From assembly GCA_017444065.1 (NCBI GenBank), contig JAFSXJ010000072.1:1-52738 (forward strand): a DNA stretch of 52,738 nt. Reading direction: 5' to 3'. The notes beneath the pieces are model-generated. The model saw only the letters and a program-made list of their open reading frames with translations. It was not told the DNA's origin and searched no databases. The position numbers and the translations under genes were made by a program. This stretch comes from Paludibacteraceae bacterium. Its GTDB lineage: Bacteria; Bacteroidota; Bacteroidia; Bacteroidales; Paludibacteraceae. Positions 7,828 through 16,814 of the stretch are shown one piece after another; positions within the stretch are counted from its first letter, which is position 1; each line of letters opens with the position of its first letter.

Positions 7828-9162
7828 TTACTGTTTTGAAGAAAAATCTTTATCAAACAACGCAAGACGTTCATCCAGAGCGTCGAACTGCTCTTCACGG
7901 ATAGATGCAGCACAACCGCGCAACCCCTCACGTCTGGCTCCGGTCGAGAGCAGCGTGATAGCGGATACACCATAGTAAATCAGTTTGTTAATCAGTTGCT
8001 CACCCGTCCAGTCGCGATAGGTGAACGTGAAGAAGAAACCGTCACCGACAGGTCTGTCATCGGCATCCTTGTCATATACGACGTGGAAATGATGTTTAGC
8101 CATTATCTCTTTGATGCGACGTGCACGGTCTGCATAGACGTGGGTGTTCCTGACAAAGTTTATCTTGCCTTCACACGCCGCCGACATCATCGCTGCCATG
8201 GCATACTGCACAGAGTGCGAAACGCCGGATGAGATGGCATACAGAATCTGATAAACAAGGGTACGCATGAACTGTCCGTCGCTGTTATACCGCACAGTCA
8301 ACGCGGGGAAATGGCGGTGTGCCAGATCCGGATTGACGGCAATCACGGCGGCCCGTTCGCCCGCGTAGGAGAATATCTTCGAGCACGACACGAGGTGCAC
8401 GCAGTTCATCGTGTATCGTCCTACGGTCGGCTGGTATGGTGCGCTATACGGCTTGCCGCGGTTCGTGTCGCGAAAGTCCATATTCAGGTACGCCACATCC
8501 TCTATCACAATGGTGTCATAGCGGTTGGCAAGCTGACCTATAATACGCAGTTCATACTCCGTAAGGCACATCCACGACGGATTGTTCGGATTGCTGTAGA
8601 AAATAGCGGAGATATTACCCTTTTGCAGTTTCTGCTCCAGCGCGTCACGCAGTTTGTCACCACGGTAGTCACCAATGTCGATGGAGTCCACCTTCAGACC
8701 GATTACACGTGTCTGCTGCTTCTGCACTGGGAAGCATGGGTCAAGAAAGAGCACCGTGTCTCTGTCCGGGCGGAGCTGCGAGATGAGCGTATCCAAAGCG
8801 TAACAGCCTTGCATCGAACCGACCGTAGGCACGATACACTCCTCGGGAATAGACAGACCAAGGAACGCACGTATGAACTCCGAAGCCGCCTTCGTCAGTT
8901 CGGGTATACCGGTAATGAGCGGGTACTTGTTCGCACAACCGTCGCGCAAGGCTTTGACTTGTGCCTCAACACCAATCTGCTCAGACGGCAGCCCGGGATT
9001 GCCGAGTTCCATGTGAACATACTCGCAGTCTGCCTGACGCTCAATCTCGCGCACTATACCCACCATCTGGCGGATAGTGACATTGCCTAACTCATGTGCG
9101 TCCATCAGACCAAATGCGCCACACACACTATCGACAAGTGTTTTATCAAGTGGAAATTGCAT
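7828..9162 (-). CDS. PLP-dependent aminotransferase, class I/II fold
   Basis: This 444-aa fold-type I aminotransferase shows the PLP-binding residues in order: N191 in FYSNPNNPS, D222 and Y225 in IEDVAYLN, the Schiff-base lysine K262 in SCSKIFSYAGER, and R270. The substrate-carboxylate region near the C-terminus reads TGARREGLRG. The length is slightly above the usual 400 or so. The substrate is not obvious; aromatic or branched-chain amino acids would fit the iorAB genes in the same array, because their 2-oxoacid products feed that enzyme. ATG 9162 is 18 nt downstream of the mscS-like stop, in the same operon direction. Confidence 0.87.
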   Translation of the reverse strand: MQFPLDKTLVDSVCGAFGLMDAHELGNVTIRQMVGIVREIERQADCEYVHMELGNPGLPSEQIGVEAQVKALRDGCANKYPLITGIPELTKAASEFIRAFLGLSIPEECIVPTVGSMQGCYALDTLISQLRPDRDTVLFLDPCFPVQKQQTRVIGLKVDSIDIGDYRGDKLRDALEQKLQKGNISAIFYSNPNNPSWMCLTEYELRIIGQLANRYDTIVIEDVAYLNMDFRDTNRGKPYSAPYQPTVGRYTMNCVHLVSCSKIFSYAGERAAVIAVNPDLAHRHFPALTVRYNSDGQFMRTLVYQILYAISSGVSHSVQYAMAAMMSAACEGKINFVRNTHVYADRARRIKEIMAKHHFHVVYDKDADDRPVGDGFFFTFTYRDWTGEQLINKLIYYGVSAITLLSTGARREGLRGCAASIREEQFDALDERLALFDKDFSSKQ

Positions 9163-9180
9163 GATATGTAGATTTTTAAG

Positions 9181-10200
9181 TTATTGTTTGAGCATCGTGA
9201 CATCCATGTGCGGATAAGCAAAGGTGAAGCCTTGCTTGGGCAACTCGGTATAGAATCGCTGCTGCATATCGAAGAACACGCCCCAATAATCCGCACCTTT
9301 GACCCATACGCGCACCACAAACGTTATATCATTCTCATTGAGTGACTTCAGCGCCACGAACGGCGCCGGGATAGCGTCCATCCGATAGTTGACAGTGGAT
9401 AGTTGGTACTTGCTGATGTTCAACTCCTTATACAACGCATCCATATCCGTATCCGCCTGCAGGACGCGTTCATCGCTGTTGAGGATATCAAGTATAGCCT
9501 TCTTGCAGGCATCGGCATCCACGCCGTAAGATACGCTCACCAGCCACTCTACCCGCCTGAGCGGACGACCGCTGTAGTTGTTAATCGCGCCATTCGACAG
9601 TGCACCGTTAGGCAGGATTACCACGCGGTTGTCCGGCGTGAGAATCTTCGTGGCTGTGATGTTCACCTCTATGACCGTACCACTCTGCCCTTGCGCCTCA
9701 ATGAAGTCGCCTGCCTTGAACGGCTTGAACGCCAACAGCATCAATCCGCCGGCAAAGTTCTGCACCGTACCGGATAGCGCCATGCCTATTGCCATACCTC
9801 CGGCAGCAAGCAAGGCGGCCAACGATGTGGTATTCACACCCAGGGTGCCGACACTGATAACAATCAGCAGTATGGTCAGCGTTATGGATATGAACGACGA
9901 GACGAACGATGCCAATGTCGGCTCAGTATTACGGCGTTCGAACATGCGCTTCAGACCGCGCTTGAGCAGACTGATAAGCCACATGCCTACTATATACAGC
10001 AACAATGCGGCCAGCACTTTCAAGCCGAACTGCAACATCGTCTCGCCTACGGTCTGCCAAAAACCATGCGGGTCGGTCTTGGCATACTCTATCATGTGCT
10101 GTGCGCCCTGACGAATGGAGTCACGGCGCTGCTCTATCTCCTCTGCTGTAGGAGCTGCAACTTGCAAAAAGATGGATAGCGGTGTTTGTAAGAATAACAT
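9181..10200 (-). CDS. MscS-family small-conductance mechanosensitive channel
   Basis: This 339-aa protein has an N-terminal hydrophobic segment, transmembrane helices near 56-80 and 95-120, and the pore helix TM3 (about 124-155) with the Gly/Ala pattern LAALLAAGGMAIGMALSGT, followed by the MscS beta domain (GDFIEAQGQSGTVIEVN). It releases solutes during hypo-osmotic shock. Residues 248-277 interrupt the usual D-E-R-V-L-...-P-A-P-F-V junction of the C-terminal domain. Their DNA contains a CAACTATC direct repeat, so this looks like an in-frame insertion. The rest of the domain continues normally. Confidence 0.92.
   Translation of the reverse strand: MLFLQTPLSIFLQVAAPTAEEIEQRRDSIRQGAQHMIEYAKTDPHGFWQTVGETMLQFGLKVLAALLLYIVGMWLISLLKRGLKRMFERRNTEPTLASFVSSFISITLTILLIVISVGTLGVNTTSLAALLAAGGMAIGMALSGTVQNFAGGLMLLAFKPFKAGDFIEAQGQSGTVIEVNITATKILTPDNRVVILPNGALSNGAINNYSGRPLRRVEWLVSVSYGVDADACKKAILDILNSDERVLQADTDMDALYKELNISKYQLSTVNYRMDAIPAPFVALKSLNENDITFVVRVWVKGADYWGVFFDMQQRFYTELPKQGFTFAYPHMDVTMLKQ
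9370..9459 (-). repeat. In-frame insertion with CAACTATC repeats inside the mscS-like gene
   Basis: About 90 bp encode roughly 30 extra residues between two conserved blocks of the MscS C-terminal domain. On the coding strand the insert contains CAACTATCCACTGTCAACTA, a direct repeat of CAACTATC separated by 6 nt. The length is a multiple of three, so the channel reads through. Confidence 0.5.
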
Positions 10201-10226
10201 AGCGTAATGTATTTAATATTTTTGGT

Positions 10227-10712
10227 TTACCGGATTCTGTCAGCCGCACGCACCAATGCCTCATCCTTGAGGATAGCACGCGTAGCCATCAATGTTAATA
10301 CAAAGCTGATTAATGGAATAGACGCCCACGGCATAATGTGCCATTCGACGCCCAGACTCATCTTCGCCAGCCAGACATAGAGCGCCAGCACACCATAATA
10401 ACCCAGGCATAACATGGCGAGGAAGATGTTCAGCCGCGCCTGAAGAATACGCTTCTTGTACAGGAAGATATCCACGAGCGCCAACAACGGGATTAACGCC
10501 GTTGTGAGCATCAGTCCCCATAACCCCTGCAGACTGACGGCAGGCTGGCATGGATCACTCGTGATTTCATCCAGACCACCGGCACTAAGTTGATAGATAT
10601 GCAGTTCGGTTGCCTCTTCGGGCGTGACTAACTGCAGAATAGGCACGAAGCACAAGGTGATTCCCAAGGCTACGATAATAAGCAAATAAAGTGTTTGAAT
10701 ACGTTGTATCAT
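10227..10712 (-). CDS. DUF4293 family membrane protein
   Basis: This 161-aa protein has four hydrophobic segments (about 6-25, 60-80, 95-115 and 128-150) and starts with MIQRIQTLYLL, the recognisable opening of the Bacteroidetes-only DUF4293 family. No enzymatic motif is seen and the function is unknown. It lies 30 nt downstream of the DUF4249 lipoprotein gene and 26 nt upstream of the mscS-like gene on the same strand. The length agrees with the family. Confidence 0.85.
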   Translation of the reverse strand: MIQRIQTLYLLIIVALGITLCFVPILQLVTPEEATELHIYQLSAGGLDEITSDPCQPAVSLQGLWGLMLTTALIPLLALVDIFLYKKRILQARLNIFLAMLCLGYYGVLALYVWLAKMSLGVEWHIMPWASIPLISFVLTLMATRAILKDEALVRAADRIR

Positions 10713-10742
10713 AATAATTGTTGTTTAGTCAATATGCATCAG

Positions 10743-11846
10743 TTATCTGACGTACGGAGCCATCGGCAACCAGATTTGCTGATATGTTTCCTGATATAGC
10801 GAGAAGCATCCGAATGGTTGCAGGTCATGTTTGTTACCGGCGGACAAATTACCATAGACCTGATAACTCTCGGCATTGCCCAATACGGTGAACTCCTCGG
10901 CAATCCGGTCTAAGATTCCCACCATATCGTAATACTGCCTGCGTTCGGTTGAATCGTTCGGTGCAACGAAATCTTCAACATACTCGTTACCGTTGCCTCG
11001 TACTCTCGCCAGTGACATCAGGTGTTGATAATAATCTTGAGTATGCACCCGTATAGTACCGCTAATGGTCAGTCTCTCAATATTCTGCAAAATCGAATCA
11101 TTAAACCGGGTACTATATCTGGGCGCAAGCACTACGGGTATATCTCTATCCGTGTCCGCCACGGGCAGGTACATATAAAAACCTGCATAATACCCACTGT
11201 AAGTCAACTGATTATGCAACTCGCCAAACGCCTTTTCCTTTGAATAGGTCTGCACCAAATAATCAACATAGCCATATTGGTTATCGTACCAGCCGGTTAC
11301 ATCGAAAAACATGCTTAACACATCCGTACTGGCTCCCATATATGCATCCAGATGCAAATGTGCCCAGAACTCGCGCTGGTTAACCACCGAATCCAGCGTA
11401 ATGGTAAACTGCTGCATCATCGGGCATACCTGTAACGCCTCAGCTGTTCCGTACATGGGATGCTCAACGTGCAGACGCACGGTATCGTTACCGCCATATA
11501 CGATGGGAGCACTATACCGATGACCCAAGATGTGTCTATAGGTATTACGAATCGAATCGAAATACCTAACCGGCTCCGGAAAATATTCAGCCGTCACTTC
11601 CGGCATGCTATTGACCTGCAACGTAACATCTGCATCGTTCACCCACGGAATGGACAACGTGTCTGCATCCAGGAAGAATACGGAATGCGACAACTCAACA
11701 TAAAATCGGTCACTCGGCTGATTTCTCGCAAACACGCATAGCCTCGGCTCGGCTTCCCTACCCTTGTACTCCACCGTGGAGTAGAAGAAGTCGCAACCCT
11801 GCATGAGCAGAGGCAGTAGCCATACTATGTATCTCAGTTGTTTCAT
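10743..11846 (-). CDS. DUF4249 lipoprotein, partner of the TonB receptor
   Basis: This 367-aa predicted lipoprotein has a signal peptide with the lipobox L-L-M-Q-G-C (Cys18). The mature start contains E-A-E-P-R-L-C-V-F, matching the DUF4249 opening. In Bacteroidetes, DUF4249 genes commonly follow a TonB-dependent receptor, as here with a 1-nt gap, and the protein is thought to sit at the outer membrane as an accessory to that receptor. The substrate is unknown. No glycan-binding motif is evident. Confidence 0.85.
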   Translation of the reverse strand: MKQLRYIVWLLPLLMQGCDFFYSTVEYKGREAEPRLCVFARNQPSDRFYVELSHSVFFLDADTLSIPWVNDADVTLQVNSMPEVTAEYFPEPVRYFDSIRNTYRHILGHRYSAPIVYGGNDTVRLHVEHPMYGTAEALQVCPMMQQFTITLDSVVNQREFWAHLHLDAYMGASTDVLSMFFDVTGWYDNQYGYVDYLVQTYSKEKAFGELHNQLTYSGYYAGFYMYLPVADTDRDIPVVLAPRYSTRFNDSILQNIERLTISGTIRVHTQDYYQHLMSLARVRGNGNEYVEDFVAPNDSTERRQYYDMVGILDRIAEEFTVLGNAESYQVYGNLSAGNKHDLQPFGCFSLYQETYQQIWLPMAPYVR

Positions 11847-11847
11847 A

Positions 11848-14112
11848 TCAGAATTTGAATCCGTAACTTACCGTCGGTAATATAGGGAACAATGACACCT
11901 GCTTCAATTCGTTGCCCTCGATAAACATCAGGTAGGGATTACGATGGCAATATACGTTATATACCGATAGACTGACCAGATGCTCGGCATCCTTCAGCCA
12001 GCCGCCTTTGGACTTCGTCGGGTCACCGCTCCTTTTGCTCGGCAGATGCCAGTTCAGTGCCAAGTCAAGGCGGTGATAATCAGGCATAACAAAGTTATTG
12101 CGCTCGGATATATAATTCACCCACACACGACTCGACGGGTCGTAATAACGTTGCGTGGCGAGCGTGGCGCGGTTGCCGGTCCCATATACGAACGTGCCTG
12201 CAATCTCGAACTTCGGCGTTATCCTGTATTGCAGCGTTATGCTCAGGTCATGCTCACGGTCGTACTTGGCATGGTAGGGCTTGCCGTTGTTGATAACCAT
12301 CCCTTCGCGGTCGAACTGCCTCATAGTACGGCTCCACGTATAGCCAATCCACCCAGTGACCGGTCCGACCTTGCGTTGCAACAGCAGTTCCACGCCATAA
12401 CTCCAGCCGTCGCCCAGAGCAACCTTCTCTTCCCAGCCGGACGATATACCGAAGAACGATGCACCTTCCTTGAACTCCACAAGATTGGTCGAGCGCTTGT
12501 AATATCCTTCTACCGACAGTTCGACTTGCTGCAGTATATCGTAACTCAGTCCCGCTGCCACTTGCATCGAGCGCATAGGCGGTATAGCCTTCGTCACAGG
12601 TACCCACAGGTCGGTCGGCGAAGAGATGGAGGTGTTCGACAACAGGTGCACATACTGCGACATATACGAATACGAAGCCTTGAGTGCCACGTCCTTGTGG
12701 ACCAGAAACCGCATACCGATGCGTGGCTCTATCGACGGATAGACCTTGCCGCGAATGCTGTACATCGATGCGCGCAGGCCATAGTTCAGCGTGAACCACT
12801 TGACGGGCTTGTAGGTGTCCTCGGCATACACGTACGCCTCGTGACCGAACGTCGTGCCGCTGCTGTACAGCGTATCGAAATGAAACTCCGACATACCTAT
12901 CTCAGCAAGCATCAGATTGCCTATCTGCGGGCGGAACGTGTGAAGCTCATAGCCTGTGCCGAAATGCACGGAGTGGTGCTCGCTTTCGTACAGCCAATCG
13001 ACGTGTGCTGCCACATCCATCAGTTTGCTGTGGTAGTCAAAGGTCTGGTCAAGCGTTGAGTTCATTCCGGCATCTACGTTCGTTTGGACGCTGTTCAACT
13101 TTTCCGACAGGTCATAGCCGAACCGGAGGAAGTTCAGGTGCGCCTGCATCGACAGGTTATCCCATATACGGTGGTCGTACTGCAACTTGGCCATAATATT
13201 GCCGGAAACCCAACGCAGACCAAGGTTGGTATTCTGCTTCGTTTTGCCGCTCTCCGCGCTGTATGCTTCTGTCCCGTGGTTGTATTGGACATATATCACA
13301 TCATCGCCCATGTAGAATGACGCCGACAGGCGGTCGTTGTTCGGGAATCGGTGCTGCAACTTGGCATTCACATCGTAGAAGTAATATCCGCCCAACGCAC
13401 TGCCGCCGTCAAGCTCCGTAGCAGATACTGCGGCCATCAGCGGAGCAAGCAGTACATCGTAATACGTACGTCGTGCCGCTACGGCAAAGGTGGTGCTGGC
13501 GACGATGGTATCCTTCTGCTCCGACTGTTTGCGTGCACGCAGTTGCTCACCGGTGAAGATGGGACCTTGCACGTTCAGCTTCGCGGAAATCAGTCCCACA
13601 CTTACGCCGCCATGCCACATCCGGTTGTCACCTGCCGTCTGCTCCACGTCAATCACCGAACTCAGTCGTGAACCGTAACGGGCAGGGAAGTTGCCTTTGT
13701 ACAGGGTCACATTCTTCAATACGTCCGCATTGAACACCGAGAACATGCCCATTGCATGGCTCACGTTGTACAGCGGCACACCATCCAGCAGGATAAGATT
13801 CTCGTCCGGTCCGCCGCCACGCACATAGATGCCCGTGGAGCCTTCCGATGCCGATTGCACACCGGGCAACAGCTGTATCGCCTTGAGCACGTCCACCTCG
13901 CCACCCAAGGCGGGAATGGTCTGAATCTGCAGCATCGGTATCTCCACCGCCGACATCTGTGATGACTCAGGACTCGTGATTGACTGTCGCCCGAGCACCT
14001 CAACCTCGCGGATACGGAAGCCGATAGTGTCGCCCGACGACACCGAGTCACGCGTCACCTGAGCCATCAGGCTCAACGGAAGCAATACTATGAGCAGCCA
14101 GCGTTTACGCAC
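11848..14112 (-). CDS. TonB-dependent outer-membrane receptor
   Basis: This 754-aa receptor has a short signal peptide (LLIVLLPLSLMAQ), then a plug domain (about 50-160) with GSTGIYVRGGGPDENLILLD and YNVSHAMGMFSVFN, and a beta barrel that ends with an aromatic residue (YGFKF). It lacks the N-terminal carboxypeptidase-regulatory-like domain that many Bacteroidetes receptors carry. The start is GTG 14112; no in-frame ATG gives a better signal peptide. Its DUF4249 partner follows after 1 nt. Together they probably import a large or scarce ligand using TonB energy; the ligand is not evident. Confidence 0.9.
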   Translation of the reverse strand: MRKRWLLIVLLPLSLMAQVTRDSVSSGDTIGFRIREVEVLGRQSITSPESSQMSAVEIPMLQIQTIPALGGEVDVLKAIQLLPGVQSASEGSTGIYVRGGGPDENLILLDGVPLYNVSHAMGMFSVFNADVLKNVTLYKGNFPARYGSRLSSVIDVEQTAGDNRMWHGGVSVGLISAKLNVQGPIFTGEQLRARKQSEQKDTIVASTTFAVAARRTYYDVLLAPLMAAVSATELDGGSALGGYYFYDVNAKLQHRFPNNDRLSASFYMGDDVIYVQYNHGTEAYSAESGKTKQNTNLGLRWVSGNIMAKLQYDHRIWDNLSMQAHLNFLRFGYDLSEKLNSVQTNVDAGMNSTLDQTFDYHSKLMDVAAHVDWLYESEHHSVHFGTGYELHTFRPQIGNLMLAEIGMSEFHFDTLYSSGTTFGHEAYVYAEDTYKPVKWFTLNYGLRASMYSIRGKVYPSIEPRIGMRFLVHKDVALKASYSYMSQYVHLLSNTSISSPTDLWVPVTKAIPPMRSMQVAAGLSYDILQQVELSVEGYYKRSTNLVEFKEGASFFGISSGWEEKVALGDGWSYGVELLLQRKVGPVTGWIGYTWSRTMRQFDREGMVINNGKPYHAKYDREHDLSITLQYRITPKFEIAGTFVYGTGNRATLATQRYYDPSSRVWVNYISERNNFVMPDYHRLDLALNWHLPSKRSGDPTKSKGGWLKDAEHLVSLSVYNVYCHRNPYLMFIEGNELKQVSLFPILPTVSYGFKF

Positions 14113-14134
14113 CTGTCTTTTCTGCTTTCAATTG

Positions 14135-14650
14135 TCAGTTTTTCATCGCTTCTTCCAGCGTTGCGCACTTGTCGCCATGGGCATTCACCCAACCTATTTG
14201 TCGAGCAGGATTGCCGACCATCAACGCATAAGCAGGTACGTCTTTCGTTACCACCGAGCCTGCACCTATCAGGCAGTACTCGCCCAGCGTGTGACCGCAT
14301 ACGATGGTCGCATTCGCACCTACCGAACAGCCGCGTTTCAGTAGCGTCGGCTTGTACTCGTCCTTACGGCTGACAGCTGCACGCGGGTTGATGACGTTTG
14401 TGAACACCATACTCGGACCAAGAAACACATCCTGCTCGCAACGCACACCGGTATAGACGCTTACGTTGTTCTGTATCTTGCAGTTGTCGCCCAACTCTAC
14501 CTCTGGTGAGATAACCACATTCTGACCGATATTGCAGTTCCTGCCTATCACGCAACCGCTCATCACATGGCTGAAATGCCAGATCTTAGTGCCTGCGCCT
14601 ATCTGGCAGCCCTCGTCAACATACGACGACTCATGTACAAAGTAATCCAT
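14135..14650 (-). CDS. Left-handed beta-helix N-acetyltransferase (WbpD/WlbB-like)
   Basis: This 171-aa hexapeptide-repeat acyltransferase reads like the UDP-2-acetamido-3-amino-2,3-dideoxyglucuronate N-acetyltransferases that act in O-antigen or capsule sugar synthesis: [42 protein letters not shown] and [29 protein letters not shown]. Trimeric, acetyl-CoA dependent and cytoplasmic is usual for the family. No other sugar-biosynthesis gene is nearby, so it is an isolated member here, between a DUF2520 gene (14-nt gap) and the TonB receptor (22-nt gap). Confidence 0.87.
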   Translation of the reverse strand: MDYFVHESSYVDEGCQIGAGTKIWHFSHVMSGCVIGRNCNIGQNVVISPEVELGDNCKIQNNVSVYTGVRCEQDVFLGPSMVFTNVINPRAAVSRKDEYKPTLLKRGCSVGANATIVCGHTLGEYCLIGAGSVVTKDVPAYALMVGNPARQIGWVNAHGDKCATLEEAMKN

Positions 14651-14664
14651 ATTCTTTTGTTGAG

Positions 14665-15411
14665 TTATTTATCTATGTCTTGTGCTTGAATATATTCCGT
14701 CAGCAGTCGATACACCTCGCTTAACGCTTTCGGAGTCCGTGGAGTATCGCTTAACAACTCCAAGTGGTGACGTATCACATTCTCGTCACCGCGTATGGCA
14801 GGCCCTGTCTGTGCGTCCTTCGGCGCAAGCGTATGCACCTTGGCTGCCGTCTGGTCTATCAGCGGAAGCAATGTCGAGAACGGTATCTGCGTGCCTTTAA
14901 GTATATCCGCCGCCATGCGGTACATGCAGTTCGTGAAGTTGTTGGCAAATACACCTGCCACATGCAGCCGCTCGCGGTCCTGTTGTGACGCTTCAATCAC
15001 GCGCGGCGATAACGTCAGCGCCAAGGTGTAGATGGCTGCCACATCGTCAATGTTCTTGCCCTCAATGAATAGAGGAATATCCGAAAAATCATCAATCGGC
15101 TGCGCCTTGCTGAACGTCTGGAACGGATACAATATACCGCTGTGCGGCTTATCATCACCAAACACCGTAGCAGGTACTGTGCCTGACGTATGCACATGTA
15201 TGGCACGTGACGATACATGCACTGCCCTCACTACGTCCGCCAACGCCTCGTCCTTGACGGCATAAATATACACATCCGCCTGCGGCAAGGGTTCTCCCAC
15301 TCCGTTCACCAAATCCCACGAACTGACCATCGGGGCATCGATGCCCTTGGCTGCAAACACGGCGTGAAGGCTCGTCGCCACATTCCCCTGACCGATTAGT
15401 ACAATTTTCAT
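14665..15411 (-). CDS. Rossmann-like and DUF2520 domain protein
   Basis: This 248-aa protein begins with a nucleotide-binding Rossmann loop, [16 protein letters not shown], and a 2-hydroxyacid-dehydrogenase-like N-terminal half (1-125). The C-terminal half (about 125-245) matches the helical DUF2520 domain, with [10 protein letters not shown]. The fold recalls ketopantoate reductase and F420-dependent NADP reductases, but no substrate is assigned. Its ATG overlaps the stop of the M20 peptidase gene by 4 bp (ATGA), so the two are coupled. Confidence 0.85.
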   Translation of the reverse strand: MKIVLIGQGNVATSLHAVFAAKGIDAPMVSSWDLVNGVGEPLPQADVYIYAVKDEALADVVRAVHVSSRAIHVHTSGTVPATVFGDDKPHSGILYPFQTFSKAQPIDDFSDIPLFIEGKNIDDVAAIYTLALTLSPRVIEASQQDRERLHVAGVFANNFTNCMYRMAADILKGTQIPFSTLLPLIDQTAAKVHTLAPKDAQTGPAIRGDENVIRHHLELLSDTPRTPKALSEVYRLLTEYIQAQDIDK

Positions 15412-16814
15412 ACCAGTGCTTTATAAAATTCCGTTACAGCGATTATACCTTTCTCCCAGACTTCAAGATCCATGCTCTCGTTGGGCGAGTGGATGGCGTT
15501 CTGCTCCAGGCCGAAGCCCATGAGTATGGTCTTCACGCCCAGTACGCGCTCGAACTCCGCAATGATGGGTATGCTTCCGCCTCGTCTTGCCGCCAGCGGC
15601 CGCTTGCCGAACGCAATCTCAAAGCCTTTCTCCGCCGCCTTGTAGGCAGGCAGATCCAGCGGACAGATATATCCCTGTCCGCCGTGCATAGGCGTGACCT
15701 TCACGCGCACGCCGCTCGGAGCAACGGACTGCATATATTCGGCAAAGAGACGGCTAATCTTCTCATGATCCTGATTCGCCACCAAACGGCACGACACCTT
15801 CGCAAAAGCCTTGGCGGGAAGGACGGTCTTTGAGCCCTCGCCGGTGTAGCCTCCCCAGATGCCGCATATGTCGAACGACGGACGGCAACTATTACGCTCC
15901 AGCGTCGAGTAGCCTTCCTCGCCGAACACGTCCGGCACGTCTATCGCCCGTTTGTACGCCTCAAGGTCAAACGGTATCTGCGCTATCATCCTGCGCTCCT
16001 CTTCCGGGATAGGCAGCACGTCGTCGTAGAAATGCGGGATCATGATGCGCCCCTTGTCATCCACAACCTGCGCCAGCATCTGCGTCAAGGCGTTGATCGG
16101 GTTGCGCACCGCACCGCCGAAATGTCCGGAGTGCAGGTCGCGGCATGGACCGTCCACCTCTATCTGCCAGTACGCCAATCCGCGCAGCCCGACCGTCAGC
16201 GATGGTGTATCCTTGCCAATCATGGATGTATCGCTGACGAGAATCACATCGCAGGCAAGCATATCCTTGTTCTGCTCGATGAACGCCGCCAGTGAAGGCG
16301 AACCGATCTCCTCCTCGCCCTCGAAGATGAACTTCACGTTGCAGTTCATCTGTCCCGTACGCACAAGATACTCGAACGCCTTGACTTGTATCATCGCCTG
16401 CCCTTTGTCATCGTCCGCGCCGCGTGCATACAGCCTGCCGTCCCGTACGGACGGCTCCCACGGATCCGACTGCCACAGCTCCAACGGTGCGACGGGCATC
16501 ACATCGTAGTGCGCGTACACCAGTACGGTAGGCAACTCTTTTAGCGAAGCGGGCTTTGTTCTTTCAGTGAAACGGTCTTTTCTCTCAGGAATATATTCGC
16601 CATACACGAACGGATTGCCGTCTTCCGTCGGTGCCGCCATGATCTCGGCACGCTGGCAGCCCGCCTCAAGCAGCAGTTGTTTCCATCGCTCGGCACAACG
16701 ACGCATGTCGGGTTTGTGCTCCTGTTCGCAACTGACGGAAGGGATACGGATCAGCGATGCCCACTCATCCATAAAACGCGCCCTGTGCGCGGAAATGTAA
16801 TCATTTATATTCAT
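15408..16814 (-). CDS. M20-family dipeptidase
   Basis: This 468-aa dizinc peptidase shows the metal ligands H102 and D104 in YAHYDVMPVAP, ARGADDDKG, and the catalytic EGEEEIGSPSL. It probably cleaves dipeptides or acyl-amino acids in the cytoplasm; no signal peptide is present. Residues about 77-94 (containing D-R-F-T-E-R-T-K) interrupt the usual short V-Y-G-E-...-L-P-T-V-L-V-Y junction. Their DNA is a diverged copy of the repeat also found in iorA and dsbD. The gene overlaps both neighbours by 4 bp. Confidence 0.92.
   Translation of the reverse strand: MNINDYISAHRARFMDEWASLIRIPSVSCEQEHKPDMRRCAERWKQLLLEAGCQRAEIMAAPTEDGNPFVYGEYIPERKDRFTERTKPASLKELPTVLVYAHYDVMPVAPLELWQSDPWEPSVRDGRLYARGADDDKGQAMIQVKAFEYLVRTGQMNCNVKFIFEGEEEIGSPSLAAFIEQNKDMLACDVILVSDTSMIGKDTPSLTVGLRGLAYWQIEVDGPCRDLHSGHFGGAVRNPINALTQMLAQVVDDKGRIMIPHFYDDVLPIPEEERRMIAQIPFDLEAYKRAIDVPDVFGEEGYSTLERNSCRPSFDICGIWGGYTGEGSKTVLPAKAFAKVSCRLVANQDHEKISRLFAEYMQSVAPSGVRVKVTPMHGGQGYICPLDLPAYKAAEKGFEIAFGKRPLAARRGGSIPIIAEFERVLGVKTILMGFGLEQNAIHSPNESMDLEVWEKGIIAVTEFYKALV
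16538..16584 (-). repeat. Dispersed repeat copy inside the M20 peptidase gene
   Basis: The + strand reads AGCGAAGCGGGCTTTGTTCT followed by TTCAGTGAAACGGTCTTTTC. The second part differs by only a few bases from the TTCTGTCAGCGAAGCGGTCT repeat in iorA and dsbD. It is in frame and encodes D-R-F-T-E-R-T-K. Confidence 0.7.
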
